Assembly: GCF_017814945.1 (NCBI RefSeq)
Contig: NZ_JAGIPX010000042.1
Coordinates: forward strand, 1-64,000
Reading direction: 5' to 3'
DNA: 64,000 bases
Source of the DNA: Paraburkholderia sp. LEh10
GTDB taxonomy: Bacteria > Pseudomonadota > Gammaproteobacteria > Burkholderiales > Burkholderiaceae
The position numbers and the translations under genes are program-made. The notes beneath the pieces were generated by a model. The model saw only the letters and a program-made list of their open reading frames with translations. It searched no databases and had not been told where the DNA came from. This document shows positions 1 to 9,554 of this stretch, one piece after another; the first letter of the stretch is position 1; every line of letters starts with the position of its first letter.

Positions 1-1
1 T

Positions 2-394
2 GCGCAATTGACCGACCTCGAGGCGCTGCTCAGGCAGTACACCACCAAGCGAACGGCCCGCGCCTGGTTGTATCGCGAGCAGTTGCGCGAGATTCTCGAA
101 CGCAAGCAAATTCATGTCGTCTCTGAGATGTTGCAGCAGTGGTGCACCAACGTCATGCGTTCGAAAGTCGAACCTATGAAGGACGTCGCACGGTTGATTC
201 GTCGACACTTCGACGGCATCGTTGCGTGGACTCAGACTCGACAGACCAACGGCTTCATCGAAGCCATCAACGGCTTGTTTCAGGCCGCCAAGCGCAAGGC
301 GCGTGGCTATACGCGCTTCGAAACCATGCGAACCGTGCTGTTTCTTATCGCGGGCAAACTCGACTTCTCCGCATTCAACTCGCATGCCCGCTGA
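2..394 (+). CDS. ISL3-family transposase, C-terminal part (cut by window edge)
   Basis: The reading frame is open from the first bases of the window, so the true start lies outside it. The visible ~130 residues match the end of ISL3-type DDE transposases: the TNGFIEAINGLFQAAKRKARGY stretch (residues ~78-98) is the conserved C-terminal segment carrying the last acidic residue (Glu of FIEAIN). The frame stops 15 nt before a terminal-inverted-repeat-like sequence, as in intact ISL3 elements, so this end looks complete. It would catalyse cut-and-paste or copy-out movement of its own IS. Family assignment is from memory of ISL3 proteins and fairly secure. Confidence 0.85.
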   Translation, partial: AQLTDLEALLRQYTTKRTARAWLYREQLREILERKQIHVVSEMLQQWCTNVMRSKVEPMKDVARLIRRHFDGIVAWTQTRQTNGFIEAINGLFQAAKRKARGYTRFETMRTVLFLIAGKLDFSAFNSHAR

Positions 395-409
395 CGGCCG
401 TTACCCACT

Positions 410-427
410 GCATTTTCAAAAGAGCCC
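410..427 (+). repeat. Right terminal inverted repeat of the ISL3 element
   Basis: The sequence gcattttcaaaagagccc is the reverse complement of the GGCTCTTTTGAAAATGC-type ends typical of ISL3-family elements, and it lies 16 nt after the transposase stop. It marks the right border of the IS; the left end is outside the window, so any target duplication cannot be checked. Confidence 0.7.
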
Positions 428-945
428 TTTATATTGATCAAAGTCGAATATTGGAAAGACAAAACGCGTAGCCAGCTTACGCATACTCGCAGAACTGCTA
501 ATTCAAGACGAGTCAAAACCTCAGAATAATCGCTAGCGGCGTCTTTAGTTAGCATTTCGTCAGCCACAGCGCAAAAGACAGACGAGGCGAACCGGTGGCA
601 AGTGGCAAAAGTGGTCGCGCGAGGGATTCGCGCTGCCCGACAGATCGATAGGCCGGGTCAGCATACAGGATTGCGAACGCATCTTTTCCCCTGAATGGAC
701 GATCCACGCACTGAGATGCGACGTCGCGTCGCCGGTGACTTGCGTTAGCTTTTCTTTTCTCCGGCTGCCCATAATTCGCAGCCCAGTAGCAATGGTGGAC
801 ACATGTGAAGTGTGCGCGAGCGACTGCTTTGCACCCGTCGCGGGCTTGGTTCACATGTGTCGAGCACCGATCTCAACAAATATACTTATCCTCTAGCGTC
901 GAAACTGTTCTCCTAGCGCCTGCGGAACACTAGCGAACCAGCGAG
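428..945. other. Non-coding stretch between IS end and TIR operon
   Basis: No frame here has a convincing start and composition. The only structure seen is an 11-bp inverted repeat, gacacatgtga at 798-808 and tcacatgtgtc at 851-861, each arm holding a cacatgtg palindrome. It lies downstream of the minus-strand ATPase-TIR gene, so it could be a regulatory or terminator-related structure. Function unknown. Confidence 0.4.
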
Positions 946-2868
946 TCACGGCGAAGCCTCACTATCAGGAGCAGACGGCCGTTCAATTTCCCGATAATCA
1001 AACAACGTTGACCGGGCGAAAATAAACACTACAGTCGCCTCGTAGATATTGCCAACAGCATCCTCGAGTGAAAACGGTTTATTGAGTGAGAATCGTGCGG
1101 GCTGAGGCTCTCCATCATTGATTGCAATATTGTCCGCGTACAGGTACATACGACCCGACGTGTCGAGAATCGGGTTGAGTCTCCCTTCTAATCCCGGAAT
1201 GTAACCCGTCTGATGCACGACAAGCGATCCGCCGTCACAGCGGTGTTGCAAAACCAGCCTCAATTCGTTTTGACCGCTCCGCAAATCGTCAACCACTTGT
1301 GCATAATATTGAGGATGGGCGAGCAATATTGCATGCAGACGATCGGGGTCCACCTCTAGCGTTGCAATGCCCGACCTGTCGGACACCGCGTCTAGCACCG
1401 TCCCGTTACGCGATATCGCCGAAACCGTCACACCCGGCAGAGGCATATTTGCATAAGATGAGACGTTTACTGTCAGGGTCCGGCGTGAACGCACGCCCCT
1501 GACGGGTAGCCTGTAGCGATGCACCCGTTCGAAGATTTCATCGCAAACACGTTCGATATCTTGATCAAGGCGCAGGTATTGGTACTGTTCAATTTGCCAG
1601 GGGACTGACGCAACGTCATCACTTACGACTGGAATGAGCACCCTCGGTTCGCTCGAGTTGTGAAGTTGCCTCTGGAACTGCCTGATCTCCTCATCCTGCC
1701 AGTTGGATATTTGACTAGAGTGCCCCAGCAGCACCACCATGTGCTGAGAAAGTTCGATTGCCGGCGAAAGACCAAGCTTGTTCGTCGCTGAATCACTCGT
1801 TAGCCTTACGTTCAATCCCCGACTGGTAAGCGAACTCGCCATCAGACGCGCCCAAGGAGCGTCACTCTTCGAATGACTTATGAATAATGACAGCGAGCTC
1901 CGTTCTCCGCTTTGGGCCGTGAGGCGTGCTGAGCGAACAAACTCGTCCCGATTGTCTTGAAGGAGATTCGTGTTGCCGAGCCTGTGAGCAAGCAACGCAG
2001 CAATTGTCTCAAGACTGTAGTTGATGCTCGCGGCGTCGGACGACGCATCCTCGAGCGCCGACAGACCTTCTCCGAAGCTCCAGAATGGAACGTAGGGAAT
2101 AGTAAGTGAGCGGACAAGTGTGTCAACGCTGACTTCTCTGGCTCGCCACGGCTGAAAGAACTCCTCAAGGCCTGATGCGAATTTCTTACGCCAGCTAATA
2201 GCAATATTATGCTCGACTTGTCCTTCAAACCGCGAAGGTACTGGTAGTAACAACAGTCCCGCTCGATCAATGGCAAGATCGTTGCGTGCCTTGGCCGCGC
2301 GGCGTGCTATGTCACGTGCGCCGTTGAAGCTTTGCTCGTTTGCGGTGAACATGAAAGCCAGTACGTCCGGCAACTGCGCAGTAATTATCCCCGAGAAGTC
2401 AGTCACTCCTGTTCGTGCGTCGACAAGAACGAAGTCAAAATCACGCCTCAGTTCTTCAAACATGGCTTCGAGCGCGCCCCCGAGCCCTTTCTCATACATA
2501 CCGCCCCAGTCGAGTGACTGCACCTGCGAATAGTACAGATCTCCGTCACGACCGGCGTGTATGAGCGAGATCGAGGATCCCGAGCCAGCCACGAGCTTCA
2601 CGACATGGCTTCGCCATGGCAACGGCTGCTCTGGTGATCGAACGAAGGTCTGCAACAGGTCAACCAGACCAGGCGTGCCCCCTCGCCAGTTTTGCCCGCT
2701 CTCTTCCGCCAGATTTCCGAAGAAATGCGCAAGCCCTGGCGCTTCGATGTCCCAGTCGATACACAGGACGCGATAACCCCATCGCGATAAAAGGACGGCT
2801 GCGTTGGCCAGAGCGAAGGACCGTCCGACGCCACCTTTGTATGAATAAAATGTTACGACAGTACCCAT
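946..2868 (-). CDS. KGGVGR-variant P-loop ATPase fused to a TIR domain
   Basis: A 640-residue multidomain protein. Residues 1-~300 are a ParA/MinD-like P-loop domain with the deviant Walker A KGGVGRS (11-17), an acidic switch-like segment DWDIEAPGL (38-46) and a Walker B-like FVLVDARTG (146-154). The usual KGGxGKS lysine is replaced by arginine, the hallmark of the KGGVGR variant family. Residues ~325-450 form a TIR domain (LFISHSKSD at 328-336; SNWQDEE at 388-394 supplies the usual Trp/Glu pair). Residues ~460-640 include a carboxypeptidase-regulatory or Ig-like beta domain and an unassigned tail. The ATG lies 3 nt after the stop of the upstream TIR gene, so the two form one operon. A conflict or anti-phage role with NAD-consuming TIR effectors is inferred from family knowledge. 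Confidence 0.85.
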   Translation of the reverse strand: MGTVVTFYSYKGGVGRSFALANAAVLLSRWGYRVLCIDWDIEAPGLAHFFGNLAEESGQNWRGGTPGLVDLLQTFVRSPEQPLPWRSHVVKLVAGSGSSISLIHAGRDGDLYYSQVQSLDWGGMYEKGLGGALEAMFEELRRDFDFVLVDARTGVTDFSGIITAQLPDVLAFMFTANEQSFNGARDIARRAAKARNDLAIDRAGLLLLPVPSRFEGQVEHNIAISWRKKFASGLEEFFQPWRAREVSVDTLVRSLTIPYVPFWSFGEGLSALEDASSDAASINYSLETIAALLAHRLGNTNLLQDNRDEFVRSARLTAQSGERSSLSLFISHSKSDAPWARLMASSLTSRGLNVRLTSDSATNKLGLSPAIELSQHMVVLLGHSSQISNWQDEEIRQFQRQLHNSSEPRVLIPVVSDDVASVPWQIEQYQYLRLDQDIERVCDEIFERVHRYRLPVRGVRSRRTLTVNVSSYANMPLPGVTVSAISRNGTVLDAVSDRSGIATLEVDPDRLHAILLAHPQYYAQVVDDLRSGQNELRLVLQHRCDGGSLVVHQTGYIPGLEGRLNPILDTSGRMYLYADNIAINDGEPQPARFSLNKPFSLEDAVGNIYEATVVFIFARSTLFDYREIERPSAPDSEASP

Positions 2869-2871
2869 GGA

Positions 2872-3459
2872 TCACAGCCTCGGGAGCTCTAAAGATTGTG
2901 TCTGTACCGCAGGAGGCTCAAGCGCGGGCCATCCGTCCTCCCATTCCGGTGCCAATGTCAGGTGTTCATCGATCGAAATTGCAAGATCTTTCACCAGTTT
3001 GTTGAAATCGATATATAAAGGTGTGCTATCGAAATGCTTGAATGGGTGATTGTATTCGGTGAAGTCAAAATTGATTTGAATCTGCTTCGCACGCGGATCG
3101 AAATGCTTTCCGTCCGAGTAGATTACCGGAAACACAAGACCGCGCGCAGGCTTCCTGCCCCGCTTATCAAGGACTATTTCCCGCTCCAGCATGCTGGTCC
3201 ACTCGGCCATGCACCAGCGTGAGGCAAAGTACGGCGGAGTCCATACGGCGACCATAATGCGACTCTGCAGCAAAGCTTGCTTCAGGTTCTCAGGCCATTC
3301 CACGCCTGTTGGCTGCTCCCGATCCAAAAAAATTCTTGGGGGTTGCGCAAGCTCGTTCGTCAAACACTCCTTGAGCCGTGGATGGAAGTGGTTTTCGACC
3401 CATTGTCCTGCGTCCCCAAGGCGGGGATAGCTCAAGAAAATATCCCACTCGTAACTCAA
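2872..3459 (-). CDS. Stand-alone TIR-domain protein
   Basis: A 195-residue protein made almost entirely of one TIR domain. It starts with the box-1-like segment WDIFLSYPR (residues 5-13), then has an FLDREQ strand near 45, and SRWCMAEW near 105, where the Glu corresponds to the catalytic Glu of NAD-cleaving TIRs. The start is TTG at 3459, chosen because an AGGAG ribosome site lies 7 nt upstream and no ATG fits better. It is the first gene of the pair with the KGGVGR ATPase-TIR protein, so the cell makes two distinct TIR proteins from one transcript. NADase activity is inferred, not shown. Confidence 0.85.
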   Translation of the reverse strand: MSYEWDIFLSYPRLGDAGQWVENHFHPRLKECLTNELAQPPRIFLDREQPTGVEWPENLKQALLQSRIMVAVWTPPYFASRWCMAEWTSMLEREIVLDKRGRKPARGLVFPVIYSDGKHFDPRAKQIQINFDFTEYNHPFKHFDSTPLYIDFNKLVKDLAISIDEHLTLAPEWEDGWPALEPPAVQTQSLELPRL

Positions 3460-3830
3460 TGCTGCACTCCTGACGTGTTATGTGGTGTGACCCGGCGACG
3501 GGATCGAAAGGATCACCCATTTAAACTCCCGTCTGCAAGCGGGTGCCGGCAAAACGCCGCTATGCAGATGGCTTATATATAGTGTTTGAAGGGCAGCGGC
3601 GCGCTTCGCCTGTTATCGGGCCTAGCCGTTAGAATTTCTCCGGTGTGTAATCGTCAGTGCGGGCGCAAGCTTCTCAGCCGTTTCTTCGACGCCGCGCAAC
3701 TGCTCAAACGGGCATGGGTCCGTCGGGGACTGTCAGCCGCCCAGCATCGCTCACGCTTCATCAGCGAACCGCACCCTCTCAGACTCACGGTACGGATCGT
3801 TATGGTCGGTCATCGTGCTACCTTTCTCGC
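3460..3830. other. Upstream region of the TIR operon
   Basis: About 370 bases without a convincing gene. Since the TIR operon reads leftward from 3459, its promoter should lie in the first 100-150 bases of this stretch; an AT-rich patch occurs near 3570-3585 (tatatatagtgt). I could not pick out a confident -35/-10 pair. Confidence 0.35.
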
Positions 3831-3968
3831 TCAGTGCGAGAAGACCATCACCATCGCAAAGAGGAACGCCAAGATAACAACTACCGCCCAGAACATCTGC
3901 CATCCCGGGCTCGAACTATTGATCGCCGCAGCCAAATGACTCTTTCGTTGATATCGGCGTCGTGCCAT
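3831..3968 (-). CDS. Small single-pass membrane peptide (45 aa)
   Basis: A 45-residue frame with a strongly basic N-terminus (MARRRYQRKS) followed by a ~20-residue hydrophobic helix near the C-terminus (residues ~23-43, rich in V, I, L, F, A). A GGGGA ribosome-site-like sequence lies ~8 nt before the ATG at 3968. It sits between the helicase gene and the TIR operon, all on the same strand. The layout of charged N-terminus plus one membrane span resembles small toxic peptides, but short positively charged membrane proteins are common, so this is only a suggestion. An in-frame longer version starting at 4148 is possible. Confidence 0.4.
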   Translation of the reverse strand: MARRRYQRKSHLAAAINSSSPGWQMFWAVVVILAFLFAMVMVFSH

Positions 3969-4318
3969 GTTGGTTCCCCGGTCTCTCGTCGTGTTAGTCT
4001 CGAGCCTACGCATTCCGAATTTCATCCCAATATACGGCAACGTCAAGCGCGCGGCGCTAGTCTCGCGCATTGCGTAGTATGGTCTCGTGCTGGGCAACGC
4101 GATCCGCTTGCAACAACCGATCACTTCTGAGCGACAATTACCGCTCAACCACGTCGAATGTCATTGGCCGATGGCCTTTTCTTCACTTTCCAGCTGCCAG
4201 CTGCTCAACCCACAGATTCGACTGAAGTAGGCCTGATCTCTTCAGCCAGATCACGTCAACGCATCCGGTGTACGAAAATGGCAGCTGCGCATCCTAGAAA
4301 TGTATTCGCCGCCGATGC
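3969..4318. other. Spacer downstream of the helicase gene
   Basis: About 350 bases follow the stop of the large helicase gene. A short inverted repeat, cagctgccagctg, lies around 4190-4203. No clear gene or terminator with a U-run was found. Confidence 0.3.
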
Positions 4319-7300
4319 TCAGTGAATTGCCGACAGCCCGGCTGCAAGACGCGCCTGCAAGTCGGAACCAACGCGACGGAATCCAAGCAGTCTTGCTGCC
4401 GTGCGAACCAGATCTGCGTCGGTGCCGCCTGCATTGTCATCTCGAGCGATTTTCAGCGCGGCCTTGATCTCGAGCATCGAAATGTTCGTAGACTTCAGTG
4501 TCGCTCCGCTCTCGGCGGACCGGTCCCTGACCGGCACCGCGTCCAGATGCTCGCGTATGAACCAGAATTCTTCGTCGCAGAGGAGATCACGGTCACCCGA
4601 CTGTGCCTGAAGCAACGCGGCGCGCGTCGCGGTCAGAATGCGCGAGCCAGCCTTCTCCTTCCCGAAGCACGCCGCGAGGCGCCGTGCAGCCTCCTCAACA
4701 TTGATGGGCCCCTCGGCTGCCACGATTCGCTTGGCCAGATCGGCCAGTATTGACGTGGGGACCTCGTGGGGTTCCTGCCGGGTGCTCACAGGAAAATGTG
4801 CGCGCTGGTAGGCGGGCATCTGCCTCGTGACAGCATCAGGGACCTCGAAAGAAGCAGCCGTCGTTTCGACGACCGGGATCGAAACCGGTCGAGGCCGGTT
4901 GGCGCCGTCGATACGAACGCCAGCTTCTGCTGCCTCGCGCGCAGAGGCAAGAGCAACTCTTAACCGCTCTATCTCCGCTCGACGGTTGTAAAACCAGTCG
5001 GTGCTCCAGATGCGATGAAAGCGCCAGCCGAGATGCTCGAGAACGTCCTGCCTCAGGCGATCACGCTCTCGCGCCCACAGTGCGCTGTGATAGGTCGCGC
5101 CGTCACATTCGACTGCGAGAACGTACGTGCCGGGGCGATCCGGATGCCGAACCCCCATGTCGATCCGGAAGCCGGCCGATCCAACCTGCGGATCCGCCAG
5201 ATAGCCGAAGCTGCGAATGACGTTTGCCACATCCTCCTCGAACGGCGTGTCGGCCATCTCACCAGTCGGCCTGGAGTCGTCCATGTTGCCGTTTTTTGCG
5301 AACTCCAGGAAACGCTTCAGGATCCGGGCGCCATCGCGACTTACCCGGCTGGGATCGATATCGCCTGGATCGAACGACGCAAACACCTCGCAGCGCACCC
5401 GCGCGCGTGTAAAAAGCACGTTGAGACGACGCTCGCCACCTTCCATATTCACCGGCCCGAAGGTCATGCTGGCAAGTCTGCCGCCGGGTGTGACGGGGCC
5501 ATAGCAGACGCTGACCAAGATCACGTCACGCTCATCCCCCTGAACGTTTTCGATGTTTTTGACAAACACGTCCTCGGCTTGTCCTTCGCGAAGAAATGCG
5601 TCGAGAGTTGCATCGCTGCGGCGTGCGAGTTCCAGAAGCTCGGTGATCAGGTTTTTCTGTGTCGAAGAGAACGTGACGATGCCAAGCGAAAGCTCTGGGT
5701 GCATACGTGCGTGCTGCGCCACGCGACCCACGATCGCTTCGCCCTCTTTCCGGTTATCGCGCTTACCGCCCTTGTCGTAAACACCATCGACGCGGGTGAA
5801 GCATAGGCCGAACGCTGGGTCATTCTGCAGTGGTGACGGTGGCAAGATGAGGCCGTCATCGTAAAATTCGCGGTTCGACATCCGGATCAGCGAAGGATCT
5901 CGCGACCGGTAGTGCCACTGAAGCATGCGCGAACCAAGGCCCCGCGCCTCGCAAAGGCTAAGGATGCTTTCCATCGAGCCGACCTTGGCCGCACCACCCA
6001 GCAGGTCCGCCTCTGCTTCTTCCTCGGCGTCGTCGTCGGCCTCGTCGTCGAGAAGGCGGTCAAAGAAGGAAGACGGTGGCAATTGCTTCTGGTCACCGAC
6101 CACTACGATCTGTCTGGCACGCGCGATCGCACCCAGCGCATCCTCTGGACGCACCTGCGACGCCTCGTCGATCACAAGCAGATCGAAGGTCAGTGCTCCA
6201 GGCGGGAGGTACTGGGCCACCGAGATCGGGCTCATGAGCAGGACGGGCTTGATCCGCTGCACGGCCGTGCCGGCCGTCGAAAACAGCTTGCGAACAGCGA
6301 TGTGCCCTCGCTTCTTGCCAATCTCGCCGCGAATCACCTTCATTTCGCCCATGGCTCCCTGCGGGACCTGCTCCAGGTGTCCGGACAGGATGGTGGTCAC
6401 ATTCTCCGACAAGCGCTTGCGTTCGAGCAATGCGAACGTTTCGACAAGTTCATGACGCTTTTCCAGCCCCATATCGCGTAGCACGGGGGACGAATCCAAC
6501 GCGACGCGCCAAAGGCGCTCGGCGCGCGCGAACCGGAGTTCCACAGCCGCCGCCGCAGGATCGAATTCACCTGTTCGCATTCGTTGCGCAAGGTCCGTCA
6601 AACCCGTCGACGCCAGCCGCTGGTGCAGGCGTGTCAGATTAGTCCATGCCGAATAGCGGTCGGTAGACGACGCCATCGCGTCGAGGCGAGCCGCCATCTC
6701 GCCGAGCTCGACTTTCTCCATGCTCGATTCGCCGAACACATTGGGATCCAGCTTCAAAACACGAACGACCTCATCCAGGTCTCGGACGACCTTCGGCGCG
6801 GCATCACGAAGCGCGCGTCGCATCTTCGCAACCACATCCGGCTGCTGGGCGAGCGCCAACAGCGTATCTGGCGAGCAGTTTAGTGCGGCATCGCCTGCTC
6901 GCTCACACCACCCCGCGATTGTGAGCAAGGCGCCCATGTCAGTCCGCTCTCCGTGCCAAGCGTCTCCCATAACGCGAAGGCAATAGTCCTTGTCATCCTC
7001 CCAACGCGCCTTGCGGGATTGGACTCTATCGAGTCGATCCACCAGTTCGACGCGTTTGTCGGCTGTCTTTGGAAGTGTGCCGCGCAGCATGCCTGCCAGG
7101 TCACGGGACGCGGCGCGGTAGCCACCGCCCAATCGCGCGAAGAAGGAGCGCGTGCCAGCCACCAATGGTCCGCGCAACGTGGCCGTCTTCGCAGCGAATG
7201 CCGCCTCGACGAATGTCTCATCGGCGGCGTCTTGCTCTGACCGCCACGCAACTCCGGCCTCGATCGCCTTCTTGAGTCGCGGCAAATCGGACGCTGAAAG

Positions 7301-9028
7301 GAACGCGCGCGCGGTGTTGGCAGATCCTGCAGGCAGACCTTCCAGGCGGTCAAGAACGTCTGCGATGGTTCCTGCCGACGAGATAGTCACTGGCACAGTA
7401 ACGCTCAATGCGCCCGCAGAAGTTCTCACTGCATCTTCTAGCAGTAGCACCGCGGCATGCGCGGTCTCGATAAGCCTGGCCAGTCGGGTGAGGTCGAGTG
7501 GCTGGAGATCAAGGTTTTGGGTTCCAGCGAATGGATGCCTGTTTGCGTCGCCCTCCTCCCTGAGCACTTCGCCATAGCGGGCAACGGTCTCGAGCAGTTG
7601 TCGCTCCTGCTCCCGCGTCATCTGCACAAGGTCGTCGGCAGAGATGGTAGGAGCTGGCGCGCCCGAGCCGATGTAATGAACCTGCACGCTCAACACCGAG
7701 AAGGCTGTCTCCCCCGTGCTTCCAATCGGACTGTGCAGAGCCTCTGCAAGCAGGTTTAATTTGTCGCGTGCCTCAGTGAGAGCGACCGGTGCACCGGGTT
7801 GAACGGGGACGGCAGCGGCAGCTCCGATAGTGCGGGCGAGTTCCGCAAGCACCGCTTTCCTGTTCGCGCTTCGCGAGTGAAGCTCCAGGCAGATATCCCG
7901 AAGACCGACCTTCACGAGACGATCATGCACAACGGAGAGAGCCGCCATCTTCTCGGCTATGAAGAGGACGCGCTTTCCCTCCTTGGCTGCCGCCGCAATA
8001 ATGTTGGTAATCGTTTGCGACTTGCCCGTTCCAGGAGGGCCCTGAACGACAAGGTTACGACCTGACCTCACTTCCTCGATGACACGTGCCTGCGATGCGT
8101 CAGCATCGACGACGTGGAACAATTTTTCGGGTGGCAGCACGTCGTCGAGCCTGACCTCGGGACCAAAGAGCGGAACTTCAGATTCGAAGCCTTCGAACAG
8201 CAGTCCGCGCGTGAGCGCGTGCTCCGCAATCGCCCCGTCGGGCCACGCATCGATAGCGAGGTCGCGATACATGAGCAGTTTCGAGAACGAAAAGAAACCG
8301 AGCTGCATGGCATCGCTCTCGACCTCCCAACGGGCGCGGCCATTCACTACCTCCGCGACCTGCTCAAAATAGGTTGAGGGCTTCCAACCTTCCTCTACCT
8401 CGATGTCGGGCAACGCGATGCCGAAATCGTCCTTCAACCGTTGCTGCAGCGGCAGGTTCGTAAGGACGTCTTCGTCCCGAATCCGGACATCAAAGGTTGA
8501 AGTGCGCTGGTTGCGAACGAGTTCAACCGGCAAAAGCACCAGCGGTGCTGCGCGCGCTACGGCCGAAGATTTGTCCTCAAACCAGGTGAGGAAGCCGAGC
8601 GCCAGATAGAGAATGTTTACGCCCGACTCCTCCTCCGCCGTCTGCGCTTCATGAGCGATCTTGAGAAGTCTTTTCTGCAGGGCATCGGGACCCATGCGGG
8701 TCTCGAGCTGCGCATCCGTGTAGCGATCGGCCTCGAACTCTTGCGAGCCGGCGTCGGCTAAATGGATCGCGTCGCTGGAATCGTCGCGATCATGGCCGAT
8801 AGCCAGAAAGCGCATAACCTTTCGACTCGAAAGGATTGCATGGACGTCGTCCGATCGCTCGTTGACGATGTTCACGACGTTCCCACGTGTGTTCGCACGG
8901 TTGACGTGCACCAGACGGTTTCGGGTGCCGGTCTCGACCAATCGCTTGCGAGTGTCGTTGAACAGCCGGATCAAGGCTGTCCGATCTGATACGTCGGTCG
9001 CCGTCTCGTCGCTTGCCACGTTAGCCAT
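4319..9028 (-). CDS. DUF4011-type SF1 helicase with Vsr-like endonuclease and DUF3320 end
   Basis: A 1569-residue protein. Domains in order: DUF4011-like N-terminus (residues ~15-290, starting with the conserved RLVETGTRNRLVH); split SF1 helicase with Walker A GPPGTGKS (330-337), Walker B/motif II VIDEAS (952-957), motif III GDQKQLPPS (978-986) and motifs V/VI NVQGDERDV (1161-1169) and NVLFTRAR (1203-1210); a long helical insertion between motifs I and II; a Vsr/DUF559-like nuclease (~1260-1360) with FRIDMGV, VECDGATYH and ERDRLRQDVLEHLGW, giving the D-ExK/Q-type set; and a DUF3320-like C-terminus (~1470-1569). Large helicase-Vsr proteins of this kind occur in defence islands, including the HEPN-helicase-Vsr system called Hhe. 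A DNA-targeting defence role is inferred. The start is the ATG at 9028. Confidence 0.9.
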   Translation of the reverse strand: MANVASDETATDVSDRTALIRLFNDTRKRLVETGTRNRLVHVNRANTRGNVVNIVNERSDDVHAILSSRKVMRFLAIGHDRDDSSDAIHLADAGSQEFEADRYTDAQLETRMGPDALQKRLLKIAHEAQTAEEESGVNILYLALGFLTWFEDKSSAVARAAPLVLLPVELVRNQRTSTFDVRIRDEDVLTNLPLQQRLKDDFGIALPDIEVEEGWKPSTYFEQVAEVVNGRARWEVESDAMQLGFFSFSKLLMYRDLAIDAWPDGAIAEHALTRGLLFEGFESEVPLFGPEVRLDDVLPPEKLFHVVDADASQARVIEEVRSGRNLVVQGPPGTGKSQTITNIIAAAAKEGKRVLFIAEKMAALSVVHDRLVKVGLRDICLELHSRSANRKAVLAELARTIGAAAAVPVQPGAPVALTEARDKLNLLAEALHSPIGSTGETAFSVLSVQVHYIGSGAPAPTISADDLVQMTREQERQLLETVARYGEVLREEGDANRHPFAGTQNLDLQPLDLTRLARLIETAHAAVLLLEDAVRTSAGALSVTVPVTISSAGTIADVLDRLEGLPAGSANTARAFLSASDLPRLKKAIEAGVAWRSEQDAADETFVEAAFAAKTATLRGPLVAGTRSFFARLGGGYRAASRDLAGMLRGTLPKTADKRVELVDRLDRVQSRKARWEDDKDYCLRVMGDAWHGERTDMGALLTIAGWCERAGDAALNCSPDTLLALAQQPDVVAKMRRALRDAAPKVVRDLDEVVRVLKLDPNVFGESSMEKVELGEMAARLDAMASSTDRYSAWTNLTRLHQRLASTGLTDLAQRMRTGEFDPAAAAVELRFARAERLWRVALDSSPVLRDMGLEKRHELVETFALLERKRLSENVTTILSGHLEQVPQGAMGEMKVIRGEIGKKRGHIAVRKLFSTAGTAVQRIKPVLLMSPISVAQYLPPGALTFDLLVIDEASQVRPEDALGAIARARQIVVVGDQKQLPPSSFFDRLLDDEADDDAEEEAEADLLGGAAKVGSMESILSLCEARGLGSRMLQWHYRSRDPSLIRMSNREFYDDGLILPPSPLQNDPAFGLCFTRVDGVYDKGGKRDNRKEGEAIVGRVAQHARMHPELSLGIVTFSSTQKNLITELLELARRSDATLDAFLREGQAEDVFVKNIENVQGDERDVILVSVCYGPVTPGGRLASMTFGPVNMEGGERRLNVLFTRARVRCEVFASFDPGDIDPSRVSRDGARILKRFLEFAKNGNMDDSRPTGEMADTPFEEDVANVIRSFGYLADPQVGSAGFRIDMGVRHPDRPGTYVLAVECDGATYHSALWARERDRLRQDVLEHLGWRFHRIWSTDWFYNRRAEIERLRVALASAREAAEAGVRIDGANRPRPVSIPVVETTAASFEVPDAVTRQMPAYQRAHFPVSTRQEPHEVPTSILADLAKRIVAAEGPINVEEAARRLAACFGKEKAGSRILTATRAALLQAQSGDRDLLCDEEFWFIREHLDAVPVRDRSAESGATLKSTNISMLEIKAALKIARDDNAGGTDADLVRTAARLLGFRRVGSDLQARLAAGLSAIH

Positions 9029-9125
9029 CTGTGTGCCCCCTGTCCGCCGGTTTCCCGACGCTCTCTTCTTTGATACCTTTTAACTCTGGTCTCTTTGAAA
9101 ACTCAGCCGGTTCGAATGATCTTCT

Positions 9126-9431
9126 TTAGCCGAGAATAGATTTTTGGTCCAGTGTAAGTTTGGCAAATTTACCAGAATTCTGCGCGTGGCAGCGCACACT
9201 GCCGGGTTTTGCCCGTTGGAGCTCCGGGATACCGGCCGGCGAGACGATTTTCTTTCGATACAGCGATGAACAGGTCGCCATTTCATTTGGAAGGCGATCA
9301 GTAACGAACAGAACCTGATACGGCTTTTCGAGAGTGCCCGTGCGGCGATCGCTATGCAAATCTAGGCTCGGCCGCGAAGGGCCATGTTCGAAAGGTCCGA
9401 ATTCGGCAATGAAGTTCAGCGACCGACCCAT
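9126..9431 (-). CDS. Hypothetical 101-aa protein upstream of the helicase
   Basis: This frame starts at an ATG (9431) with a good GGAAGAAG ribosome site 5 nt upstream and ends 97 nt before the helicase start on the same strand. I do not recognise the product; it has a mixed composition with a possible beta-alpha segment around residues 37-50 (EKPYQVLFVTDRLP). It could be a small first gene of the helicase operon or a chance frame. The strong ribosome site and co-orientation are the arguments for it; the absence of any recognised family is the argument against. Confidence 0.4.
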   Translation of the reverse strand: MGRSLNFIAEFGPFEHGPSRPSLDLHSDRRTGTLEKPYQVLFVTDRLPNEMATCSSLYRKKIVSPAGIPELQRAKPGSVRCHAQNSGKFAKLTLDQKSILG

Positions 9432-9554
9432 GCAACTTCTTCCGCGCCCGCTAGCATTTCTGATTAACGAAGTCCCGAGCATACTGATCCGCTATTATTG
9501 CGGCCCGAAGCACCGGTGCCCGGCGACGCCCACACCACCTGTGAGAAAGATTTG

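Noticed and set aside
5015..5806. 263-aa plus-strand frame inside the helicase gene
   Set aside because: It runs opposite to conserved helicase motifs and has no ribosome site or recognisable product.
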